A stretch of 64,000 nt of DNA from Carya illinoinensis. Taxonomy: Eukaryota; Streptophyta; Magnoliopsida; Fagales; Juglandaceae. Position numbers and translations under genes: made by a program. The stretch lies in NCBI RefSeq assembly GCF_018687715.1, contig NC_056764.1, positions 2,606,501 to 2,670,500 on the forward strand, read 5' to 3'. Of the stretch, positions 33,226 through 43,439 are shown in pieces (positions within the stretch are counted from its first letter, which is position 1; the number at the start of each line of letters is the position of its first letter). The notes under the pieces are model-generated. The model was not told the DNA's origin, did no database searches, and was given only the letters and a program-made list of their open reading frames with translations.

Positions 33226-36200
33226 AGATAAAAGAGCTTACTGGTACATATATAATGGGATATAAATGGTAAATATCATGCGCATGAAAAACATCTTTTA
33301 CTATGTTGGTAAATCTTTAGTCCACAATCAGATGAAGTACTAAAACATTGACACGATTTTGTCATCATGGCTGCAGTACATTCCATATATTTTTTATGTA
33401 GTAACATAACCTGCTGAATTTAACATATTTCTTTGTCACTTGCAGTCTGCACTTACTGGGGAATCTCTTCCAGTTACAAAGAATCCTGGTGATGGGGTTT
33501 ACTCAGGTTCAACATGCAAGCAAGGTGAAATTGAAGCTGTTGTTATTGCAACTGGCGTTCACACTTTCTTTGGGAAGGCAGCTCAACTTGTGGAAAACAC
33601 CACACATGTTGGGCACTTCCAGCAGGTCCATAAAGCCAATCCAAAACACCTGAATGTTTTAATCACTTTCTGAAGACATTTTCCAAATCATTAACATTGT
33701 CATGCATGGGCATGTCTCAACGTTATCTAATTGTTAAATTTAAATTATATTTTCAGGTTTTAACAGCAATCGGAAACTTCTGCATTTGTTCGATCGCTGT
33801 TGGGATGGTTATTGAAATCATTAAGATATATGCGATTGACAAGAGGGATTACCGTGTTGGAATCGATAATCTACTTGTCCTACTAATTGGAGGTATCCCA
33901 ATTGCAATGCCAAGTGTTCTTTCTGTTACAATGGCCATTGGTTCACATCGTTTATCACAGCAGGTTTGTGAAGCCACTACCACACTATTGATTTGGATTT
34001 TACAACAATCATAAAGGACATAATCCTGATGATGAATATGAAAGAGTTAAATGGGTTGCAATTCTGAATATTATTGAGCAATGGGCATCTATGTCTTGTA
34101 CAGGGTGCCATAACAAAGAGAATGACAGCTATTGAGGAAATGGCTGGAATGGATGTGCTATGCAGTGACAAAACAGGCACACTGACACTTAACAAGCTTA
34201 CAGTGGATAAAAATATGATTGAGGTTATACACTTGGTCCCTCTTATCTTTCTCTAAGTCTGCATGGCATAGCAATTGGTAATGTAGGGAGCTTCCAAGTG
34301 AAACTAACATAATGAAAGTTGGATCACATTTTAATTGTGAAATGCTATTTGTGTTTGCTTTGAAGAATTCTTACATCATTCATGTCATTACAGGTTTTTG
34401 CCAAAGGTGTTGACAAGGATATGGTTGTACTTATGGCTGCAAGGGCATCAAGGTTAGAGAATCAAGATGCCATTGATGCTGCAATTGTTTCAATGTTAGC
34501 GGACCCTAAGGAGGTATTGTACAGGATAAGTACTTATAAAGGACTTTCTCTACGGATAATGTTTCTGTTTGTGGTGTTGCGTGTGATCAACCCAAGGATA
34601 TAAAGCTGCTTCTAGTCTCTCTTCCAATGTCATTACCTGCGTTTGGTTGTTTCCACTATTGTCTTCAAATGGCTCCGGAAGTCTTGCATTGATTTTGGTA
34701 TATGTTGCAACATGTTGGACAAAATCATATGAACTATCAGATGTTTGGCTCTGAAACCCAATTCTAGGAATTTTCGCAAAATTGTCTTGTCACGATTGCT
34801 TGCTTATTACCTTGAATTAAGCTGAATCTCTTCTATAATTGTATCTATTTTTTATGGAAAAAAACTAAGGCCCGAGCTGGAATCGAAGAAGTACACTTCC
34901 TACCATTCAATCCAACTGACAAAAGGACTGCACTTACGTACATCGATGGTGCTGGTAAAATGCAGAGTCAGCAAAGGTGCACCAGAGCAGGTAGAACATA
35001 TAACTCTAGATTTTCAAATGAGCTCTTAACCTAATGCGTATCCACAAGCTCTGAACTCTTTTGCACACATGCCATGTAGATTCTCAATCTGGCCTATAAT
35101 AAATCAGAAATTGCACAGAAGGTGCATGCAATGATTGACAAGTTTGCAGAACGTGGACTACGTTCCCTTGGTGTTGCCCGTCAGGTTATCAGTCTCTCAA
35201 GGTCTCTTCATTTTCTTGTAAACACGTTCCTTTCCGTTAATTTATGAGAAATCTGGTTTCTTTTTCAATAGGAAGTACCTGCGGGTACCAAAGACAGTCC
35301 TGGTGGCCCCTGGGGGTTTGTTGGCCTTCTTTCTCTTTTTGACCCTCCTCGCCATGATAGTGCTGAAACAATTAGAAGAGCTTTGGATCTCGGTGTAAGC
35401 GTTAAAATGATCACAGGTATGCGCCGGTAGCGTTCTTTAATTTGGACCTCTGGCATACGAAAAATTCATAACAATCCCACTTACAAATTGCAGGCAAAAA
35501 AAAAAAAAAGGTCTTTCTAGTCAACCTTCTTCATAGCATACCACAAATGTCTCCGGTTATAGAATTTGTAGTGTCTTCTACATAGGATGTGAAGATGTGG
35601 GTTTTGATATTAACATTAACGTAGGTTTAGGGATCAAGGGCTGGCAGAGAGGGAGAGAGAACTGATCAAATTCGTGAAATTTTCAGAACTCTACATGTGA
35701 AAATTGACTCGAATATGAAGAGCAATCAAAGAGATATTACGACTCATATGTATTTATGTTTAACACAATTTAAGTATTGCTACGTAAAAACAATGAAACC
35801 TTCGTGCATCTGCATGGTGAGATCGCCCTAGTATAATTCCTGCAGGTGACCAGCTTGCAATTGCCAAGGAAACAGGAAGACGGCTTGGTATGGGTACAAA
35901 CATGTATCCCTCTTCATCTCTGCTTGGTGATACTAAGGATGATGCAGATGCTGCTTTTCGCTATATATGAGCTCATTGAGAAAGCTGATGGTTTTGCTGG
36001 CGTCTTTCCAGGTTAGTCTGGTGGTTATGATTGAATGACTCCTTTAAACTAATTTCTACGAACTTTCTAATCACATGTTTTCTCCTTCAGAACATAAATA
36101 TGAGATTGTGAAGAAATTACAAGCTAGAAAGCACATTTGTGGAATGACTGGTGATGGAGTAAATGATGCACCTGCCTTGAAGATAGCAGACATAGGAATT

Positions 36201-37440
36201 GCTGTAGCAGATTCCACAGATGCTGCCTGTAGTGCCTCAGATATTGTTCTAACTGAACCAGGGCTGAGTGTGATCATTAGTGCCGTGTTAACAAGCCGTG
36301 CAATCTTCCAAAGAATGAAAAACTACACGGTAATTTACAGTTTTACTTCAAAAAACCAAGAAATAATCAAAGTCTTGGTCTAAGCCTTACTTGTGTAACT
36401 AATTCCGAGACTCTTTATCCCCTTTCATCCAGATATATGCTGTGTCTATCACCATACGTATTGTGGTAAGGTTTTCTTTCTATGTGTGTGAAAATTTCTT
36501 GAGTGCATCCCACTGTTAGTTTGTCTCATTTGCAACTGGTTTTGTATAACAGCTAGGTTTTATGTTGCTGAATATCATCTGGAAATTTGACTTCCCTCCT
36601 TTCATGGTTCTTGTCATCACCATTCTTAATGATGGTTAGCTGACTTTTAACTTCTTCATCTTTCTGTCACATAATGTCCTTTATTACGCATGTTATGTAA
36701 CTGTTAGTCTGCTTCCAGGTACTATCATGACCATATCAAAAGACAGGGTCAAGCCTTCTCCAGTTCCCGACAGTTGGAAGCTCAGTGAAATTTTTGCAAC
36801 TGGGATTTTTCTGGGTGGTTACCTGGCTCTAATGACTGTCGTATTCTTCAAGACAGATTTTAGAACCAACTTCTTTACGGTAAATTCCCTCCCTTGGTAC
36901 ATCATATTCACTTCATATCTTGCATAACTTTCTTTGTTGGAACCTGAATAAAAATATTCTGAATTATATACACTGAGCCACTAGTTGAGGAGTGGAAAAA
37001 GCTGGGCGGGGGCCTATGAATTTGCATCTACTGTGACAGTTTTGGGAGTCGACACTATTATGGCTTCTCCCCCAGAAGTTGTTCTACGGTTAAGAAATGG
37101 CATGATCTCATTGATCATACTAAAAGTCTTATTGGGGGCAAAATCTGTATCAAATTTTATATGTGGTCATTCACATTCTCATTGTTTTTTTCTTATCTGT
37201 GCGCCCACAGAAGATTTTAGATAGGAGTTTTTAGCATATTCACGATCTATCTTATACCTTTCTTCTTGCAGAAACATTTCCATTTGAAGCACCTCGATAC
37301 GACTGGGAAGATGGCATCTGCTTTGTATCTTCAAATCAGCATCATTAGCCAGGCATTAATATTCGTGACTCGCTCCAGGAGCTGGTCTTTCATGGAAGGA
37401 CCTGGGCTTTTGCTTCTTACCGCCTTTGTTATTGCTCAAC

Positions 37441-37492
37441 TGGTACAGAATTTTAACTTACAAAAAAAAAAAAAACATGGTAGAGAATTTTA
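37441..37492 (+). mobile_element. Micro-retroposon d, at the exon 18 donor of the H+-ATPase pseudogene
   Basis: Repeats tggtacagaattttaa (37441-37456) and tggtagagaattttaa (37477-37492), 15 of 16 matching, flank 20 nt: cttac, 13 A, then ca. The left copy spans the last two bases of exon 18 and the GT donor, so the insertion duplicated a splice donor-like sequence (tg|gtagag). Confidence 0.6.
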
Positions 37493-39123
37493 AGATTTTG
37501 TTGTTTTTCAAAATATATATGGTTGGTAGAAAGAAACGTGCAGGGTTCTGCTACCACAGAGGTATGGATTCTTTATAGGCCAGAGGGTACAAAGAGTCCA
37601 TTTACCTTTTTTCAAGTGGAAAACATGCTTGAATCCCAACTCCGATGATATATTCTTTTATTAAGTTATACCTTATTTTCTGTGCATATAATATAATAAT
37701 TCTGATTTCTTCCGAGACTATCTGAAGTTTTAACAATTCAAGGTGGGAAAAGTTCCTCATTTATATACTCCCAACATAGAGCTTGATCTCTCCACCCAGT
37801 CTTATCAACTTTTAATTTACAGTTCACATTTATGCATCCCCCATGCATTTTAAACGATTCAAGATATTGTTGGGATCATATTGAATTCAAGTGTGTCCAC
37901 TTTTTTAGCTCTTGGACAATTGGAGCATGAAATGCTTGTGCTGCAGGCGATATAGGAGTATCCCCATCAAGTCCCAATAGTTAATAGAAGCCTTTCAATT
38001 ACCTTTTTCTTTTCTTCTGTATTTAGACTATTATCAATGTGTCCCCAGCATCAAAGTCTTCCTTTTAGAATCTAGGTTAGTGAACTCACAATCCCACTTT
38101 TTATAAAACGGAATGGGGAAGTGGATCAATCTTCCATCCCAACGCACTAAAAACTTTCAATCACAGAGAGGGAGGGGGGCTCAAGCTTTGTGTACAGTGA
38201 CAGCTTTTTCACTGTCTTGCTTCATAAGTTTTATATTCCTTCGAGAATGCCAATCAGAATCTTAAGACTCATCTTTGCACGTTGCTACAGCAATATCTGC
38301 CACTGCAAATTGGGGTTTCGCAGGAATAGAAAGCATTGGTTGGGGTTGGACAGGTGCCATTTGGTTATACAGTATTGTGACTTATTTCTTGCTCGATCCC
38401 TTAAAATTTGCTGTTCGATATGCATTAAGTGGACGTGTGTGGGATCTGGTGGTAGACAGAAGAGTAAGTAGAACAACAGTTTACCTACGATAACTCAATT
38501 ATACTGTAGAACTTTTCAAATATCTTGAGTTTATCCAAAAATCATTCCTAAACTTCTTACTGGATGAAATCCTTCCTTGATTCCATATCATTGATGATGT
38601 CTTAATTTCCTGACTCTCTCGTGATTGCTAGTGCTTCAGAACATATACTAATATGGCCACCTGCTTGTGCATTTAACAGACTGCATTTAGCAGCAAAAAG
38701 GACTTCGGTAGGGAAGCTCGTGAGGCTGCATGGGCGGCGGAGCAGTGAACACTACACGGCCTCCAGTCTGCTGAAACCAAAAAGTTTTCTGAAAGGATGA
38801 CTTTTAGGGACATCAGTCTCATGGCAGAAGAAGCTAAAAGGCGTGCAGAGATTGCAAGGTTAGTCTTTCTATTGAAATTCACAAGACCCTGTCTCCACCA
38901 TTTCATAAATAGTAAGTCGTGCATATACATCCAGTTAACCTTGGTTGCCCTTTTTCTCGTGAAGGGACTCTCTGCATCATTTTCTTAATGAATTGGTTCA
39001 ATTTCAATTCATTACTCTTTTTGCAGGTTGAGGGAGCTTCACACTCTGAAAGGCAAGGTTGAGTCATTTGCCAAGCTGAGGGGTCTAGACATTGATGCCA
39101 TGAACCAGCACTACACTGTCTAA

Positions 39124-39868
39124 TTGGTTGTGGTAACATTGACACAGACGAGTCCTCTCATTTCCGCAGTCCCGAGTTCAGTCTTCAAGAAGCAGGCAGA
39201 GTGTTAATTAGCATTGATCTGTTTGATTATGTTCTTTCTTCACTTCTACTGTAATCCTTTCTAGGTTTCTATTAGGAGAGGAAACACTTTATAAATACTT
39301 GATCAAATAAGCCTGTTGTGTAAGCCAGATTTTCAACAATTATCCTTTATTCCATTGATAAAAAGGTCTATATTGTTATGTGATGACATTGCCAACATCC
39401 TTGTTTTGCCATGAACCGATGAGCATCACACAGACCTGAGCATTCGTTGTGATGTCAGGCGTAATTTCATCACCAAAAAAAAAAGAAGCTTTGTGGAAAG
39501 ATTTATTGAGTGTCAAAGGGGAGTTTGATGTTGCCTGAACACTCTATATTGAACACAAGTTTGATGTTGCCTAACGCATATGCTTGCTTACAATAGGAGA
39601 TAAAAAGCTACATCAAAGACATATAAAGACGACTTTCAATTTATATAAAATATATATTTATTAAAATTTGTGAGTTTTCTAATGCTATTGTTTACGTAAA
39701 TAGATTTATAAGTAGTTAAATTTATAATTCTGTATTTCGGCACAACAAACATCATACTTATATCGAAGCTTGTCACATTAAGTACTATAAAAATATTTAT
39801 ATTTATAAATTTTTTTGTTGATTGTTCCATTCCGGGGCAAGAAATGAAAAGAAAAATAGCCAGACAAA

Positions 39869-39907
<39 letters not shown>

Positions 39908-40336
39908 TTCATTTTGATTTTATATTTATTTACTTTTTCAAAAAGTTTGCATAACGCTTTAAGCATTCATTTGCAAAGAGTGATGATAGGTTGTCGCCCA
40001 GCAATGACCGTTTGGCGTGCCGCCTAGCGCAAAATTGACTTTTTTTTTCTTTTTTTTTTCATATTTTTTTAACAAAAAAAAATTATTTATAATTGTAAAT
40101 TATGTAATCGTCGCATAATCACTTTAAAAAAAATAAATAAAATATAAATATCAAAATAAAGGGACAAACTTGGAGGGCGTAGCATTTTCGCATTTGCAAA
40201 TATCATTTCTCATGCTTATTACCCATTATATTGAATGGATCTTATTGACAAAGCCCAACGTCAATGGTTTAGGCACCGATGGCCGATGGGGTGGCGAGGA
40301 GGAAGATGAAAATTTATAGCTAAACCAATACAGCCA
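39124..40336. other. Intergenic between the H+-ATPase pseudogene and the PPR gene
   Basis: Holds the ATPase 3' flank and AT-rich DNA with an ATT trinucleotide run at about 39870-39908 and T/A homopolymers (40040-40085). No coding frame or RNA was recognised. The last 100 bp should contain the PPR promoter and leader; no clear TATA-box was identified. Confidence 0.6.
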
Positions 40337-42133
40337 ATGCGAATGGTTGAGCAGCCATACCTATGGAGCTCCATAGAGAGGAAATGCTTATACCTCCTCC
40401 AACAACGAAACACCTTGGCTTCTATCCTCAAAATCCACGCTTTCATGCTCCGGAACGCCGTTGAAACCAACGTTAATCTCCTCACAACATTCGTCAAAAC
40501 CTGCGCTTCGCTTCCTCTCTTTGCCACGGCAAACCCACTTGCTGGCATCCACCACGCTCGTCGCGTGTTCGATCACCGGCCTGAGAGAGATGAAGCGTTC
40601 CTTTGTAACACCATGATCCAAGCCCATGTGGATATGCGCCAATTCGTCGAGTCTTTCATTCTTTACAGGGATCTTAGGAGGAACACGGGTTTCACTCCCG
40701 ATGGTTACACATTCCCAATTTTGGCCAAGTCTTGTGGCTTCAATGTGGCTATTTGGGAAGGCCTAGAGGTGCACGGTCACGTTTCTAAACTTGGATTTGG
40801 CTCGAGTCTGCACGTATCAACGGCGCTGGTTGATATGTATGCTAAGTGTGGGAAGATGGATTGTGCAAGAATGTTGTTCGAAGAGATGACGGAAAGAAGT
40901 TTAGTGTCGTGGACTGCTCTCATTTGTGGGTATGTGAGGTCCGGGGATATAAGCAAGGCAAGGTTGCTTTTTGATCAGATGCCTGAGAAAGACGCGGCGT
41001 TGTTTAACGCAATGATTGATGGTCATGTCAAATTTGGAGAAATGGGCTTGGCGAAAAAATTGTTTGATGAGATGCCAGATAAGAATGTGGTGTCTTGGAC
41101 CAGCATGATTTATGGGTACTGCCATAAGGGTGATGTTGAATCTGCTAGGTTGCTCTTTGATGCCATGCCGGACAAGAATCTATTTTCATGGAATGCAATG
41201 ATTGGTGGATATTGCCAGAACAAACAACCTTATGAAGCATTGAGATTATTTCAGGAAATGCAATCAACCACATCATTCGAACCAGATGAAGTAACTGTCG
41301 TAAGCATTCTTCCTGCTATTGCTGATCTGGGTGCTCTGGATTTAGGTGGCTGGGTTCACCGGTTTATTCGGGAGAGGAGGCTTGATAGAGCAACTAATGT
41401 CTGCACTGCGCTTGTTGATATGTATGCAAAATGTGGCGAAATTACAAAAGCCAAAAGACTTTTTGACGAGATGCCTGGAAAAGAAACGGCTTCTTGGAAT
41501 GCTTTAATATATGGGTTTGCAGTCAACGGCCGCGCAAAGGAAGCATTAGAGATATTCTTGGAGATGCGACGAGAAAGACATAAGCCAAATGAAATAACCA
41601 TGCTTGGTGTTTTGTCTGCTTGTAACCATAGTGGTCTAGTGGAGGAAGGGAAGAAATGGTTTAAAGCAATGGAAGAATTTGCGCTTACCCCAAAGATTGA
41701 GCACTATGGCTGTATGATAGATCTTCTGGGGAGGGCTGGGTGCTTGGATGAAGCTGAGCAGTTGATTGAGAGTATGCCTCACAAGGTTAACGGGATAATC
41801 TTGAGTTCTTTTCTATTCGCATGTGGATGCTCTAACGATGTTATGAGAGCCGAGAGAGTACTAAACAAGGCAGTCAAAATGGAGCCACAAAATGATGGAA
41901 ACTATGTAATGTTGAGAAATTTGTATGCCATGGATGAAAGGTGGAGAGATGTAGAAGAAATTAAGGGGTTGATGAGAAAGAATGGAGCAAATAAAGAGGT
42001 GGGTTGTAGTGTTATTGAGATTGATGGTAGAGTCAGGGAGTTTGTGGCTGGGGATAGAGCGTACCCACATTTGAAGTCTCTACATTTTGTGTTGGAGCTG
42101 TTGCAGAAGCACATGAAGGGACAGATTATTTAA
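40337..42133 (+). CDS. Pentatricopeptide repeat protein, PLS class, E subgroup
   Basis: Intronless, 598 residues, no internal stop. PPR proteins of this class bind organellar RNA, one base per repeat, and mostly act in C-to-U editing. Repeats are evident from about residue 75: DEAFLCNTMIQAHVD, VSTALVDMYAKCGKMD, SLVSWTALICGYVRSGD, ALFNAMIDGHVKFGE, VVSWTSMIYGYCHKGD, LFSWNAMIGGYCQN and VCTALVDMYAKCGEI. The C-terminal E/E+ region contains IEHYGCMIDLLGRAG, then NYVMLRNLYA, then VGCSVIEIDGRVREFVAGD. It stops without a DYW domain, so any editing would need a partner enzyme. The sequence resembles Arabidopsis At2g44880 from memory. Start: first ATG of the open frame; a second in-frame Met lies two codons later. 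Target organelle not determined. Confidence 0.9.
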   Translation: MRMVEQPYLWSSIERKCLYLLQQRNTLASILKIHAFMLRNAVETNVNLLTTFVKTCASLPLFATANPLAGIHHARRVFDHRPERDEAFLCNTMIQAHVDMRQFVESFILYRDLRRNTGFTPDGYTFPILAKSCGFNVAIWEGLEVHGHVSKLGFGSSLHVSTALVDMYAKCGKMDCARMLFEEMTERSLVSWTALICGYVRSGDISKARLLFDQMPEKDAALFNAMIDGHVKFGEMGLAKKLFDEMPDKNVVSWTSMIYGYCHKGDVESARLLFDAMPDKNLFSWNAMIGGYCQNKQPYEALRLFQEMQSTTSFEPDEVTVVSILPAIADLGALDLGGWVHRFIRERRLDRATNVCTALVDMYAKCGEITKAKRLFDEMPGKETASWNALIYGFAVNGRAKEALEIFLEMRRERHKPNEITMLGVLSACNHSGLVEEGKKWFKAMEEFALTPKIEHYGCMIDLLGRAGCLDEAEQLIESMPHKVNGIILSSFLFACGCSNDVMRAERVLNKAVKMEPQNDGNYVMLRNLYAMDERWRDVEEIKGLMRKNGANKEVGCSVIEIDGRVREFVAGDRAYPHLKSLHFVLELLQKHMKGQII

Positions 42134-42204
42134 ACTATAAAGGCGGCGTGAATTACTACTTGTGTGGCTTGGGCTAAGCACAAAGCTGATACAAGTTCCA
42201 TCGC

Positions 42205-42275
42205 ATCAAATTTCATGATTGAAGTCGATGGTAGATTCAAGGTGGATAGAGTATACACATTTGAGGTTCTACATG
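42205..42275 (+). pseudogene. Decayed duplicate of the PPR gene tail
   Basis: The segment reading attgaagtcgatggtagatt...gatagagtatacacatttgag matches the PPR gene end at about 42015-42085 (EIDGR...GDRAYPHL) with a gap of about 11 nt. It lies 70 bp after the PPR stop, so it looks like a local duplication remnant. Confidence 0.55.
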
Positions 42276-43439
42276 TATGATTGTTATCTATCGTCTTGCA
42301 TTATATATCTCTCTTTTTTGTTTCCGTACATCATTATATTCTTGTTCGATGGATATTGTCCAGCTGAGAATAAGCTCGACCTGAATCATATATTTCAGTA
42401 GATATCCTAGATATAATGCTTGAGTATGCATCCTTTCACATTCATTTGATCCTCTCATTTTCTCCTAGCCCCCGTGTATGTTTACTAATTTACCATTGGC
42501 AGGCATGCGTTTGAAAAATGGAATGAAGCAAAAGATCAGTTATAGAGGAGGAAAGTGCTCCTCGATCTCATGGAGGGGGTGTCAATCCCAGCAGAGGAGA
42601 CAGATTCGAAAGATGCTCAACGGAATAGTAACACCACTTTCAGCAGCCATGGCTGCAGAGAGAACCGGAGAGAATGTGGCCCAGCTACAAATGAAGAAGA
42701 CCATTCCCATTGTCTTATTTGTAGGATCTCGTCTCTGTTAATTACTGGAATAACAGCAACCAATACCAACTCTAATTGAGTTTCTCTTCGCACTTCCTAA
42801 ATGCACAGCAGCTGAAATTGTTAAAAACACTGAATCTTTTTTTTTTTTTTTTTCCCCCTCTTTTTGGCACAGTAAAATCAATGTTAAAAGGCTGAATCAC
42901 CATCTAAGACGCACTGTATATCATCAGGTCAAGACGAAGATAATTATTCCGTTCTATCCCCTTAGTCCTAGAGATCAAAGCTTAAAAGCTTAAAGCTTGA
43001 AGGAATCATGAGAGGAAGGATAACCAAAAACTAGCAACAGAAGCCCAAGCGTACAAGCAAGGGGCAGGGTCATCTTGATATCCCAAAAATCATTTCACAG
43101 TGAACTTTGTTTTATAAGCATCTAAACAGAGTGGCGAAGGGGATATGGAAGCATCGGGCTAGTCCTACAGATATCCCAAACTGGTCTTAATATATCCACC
43201 AAAACGTGAAAATACACAAACTTGGCAAAGTAATTACAAGTTCAAATCGATACAGATTAACAGTGCTTCCATTATATTTGAAATCAATGCTACAAGAGAG
43301 AGGAAGAATATTTACAGTAAAATAAGCGGCATATACAAATTCTGAAGAGCAACAGAGGCTGTTGACATCCTTTTTGAATATCTTGGTTTTCATCCTTGGA
43401 ACAAATAAGATAAAAATTATATTGGCTTGTAAAATCCAG
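42276..43439. other. Spacer with an unrecognised open stretch
   Basis: A stretch at 42480-42780 is less AT-rich than its surroundings and open in two frames. One frame reads VLLDLMEGVSIPAEETDSKDAQ and ends EEDHSHCLICR... with TGA near 42778, but it is closed by TAG upstream. It could be a gene fragment; I do not recognise it. The rest, with a T19 run near 42840, appears non-coding and includes the 3' flank of the minus-strand gene ending at 43440. Confidence 0.4.

Larger units (their letters stand above)
31657..39123 (+). pseudogene. Plasma-membrane H+-ATPase (P3A-type, AHA family), disabled 21-exon gene
   Basis: The intact family member pumps protons out of the cell using ATP. Exons: 31657-31710, 32168-32287, 32403-32501, 32756-32893, 33047-33181, 33446-33625, 33757-33963, 34104-34223, 34394-34513, 34870-34990, 35080-35184, 35272-35416, 35846-36011, 36091-36329, 36433-36465, 36553-36634, 36719-36879, 37272-37442, 38281-38463, 38680-38858, 39027-39123. 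Key motifs remain: LTGES, the phosphorylated Asp in [19 protein letters not shown], and the 14-3-3 site HYTV at the end. Lesions: a 2-nt loss near 34964 (GKMHRVSKG expected); a 1-nt gain near 35957 with TGA at 35968; acceptor AC instead of AG at 38279-38280; TGA 38746-38748 after AAWAAEQ; and ALKK changed to ALKI (36183). Introns are kept, so it is not a processed copy. Exons 1-9 are clean, so a truncated product is conceivable. Confidence 0.87.

Noticed and set aside
36985..37224. 79-residue + strand open frame
   Set aside because: Lies in an H+-ATPase intron; does not match the family and is not needed to join exons 17 and 18.
42555..42779. 74-residue + strand open frame ending near CLICR
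   Set aside because: Could be an exon fragment, but it is blocked upstream by a stop and I recognise no domain.
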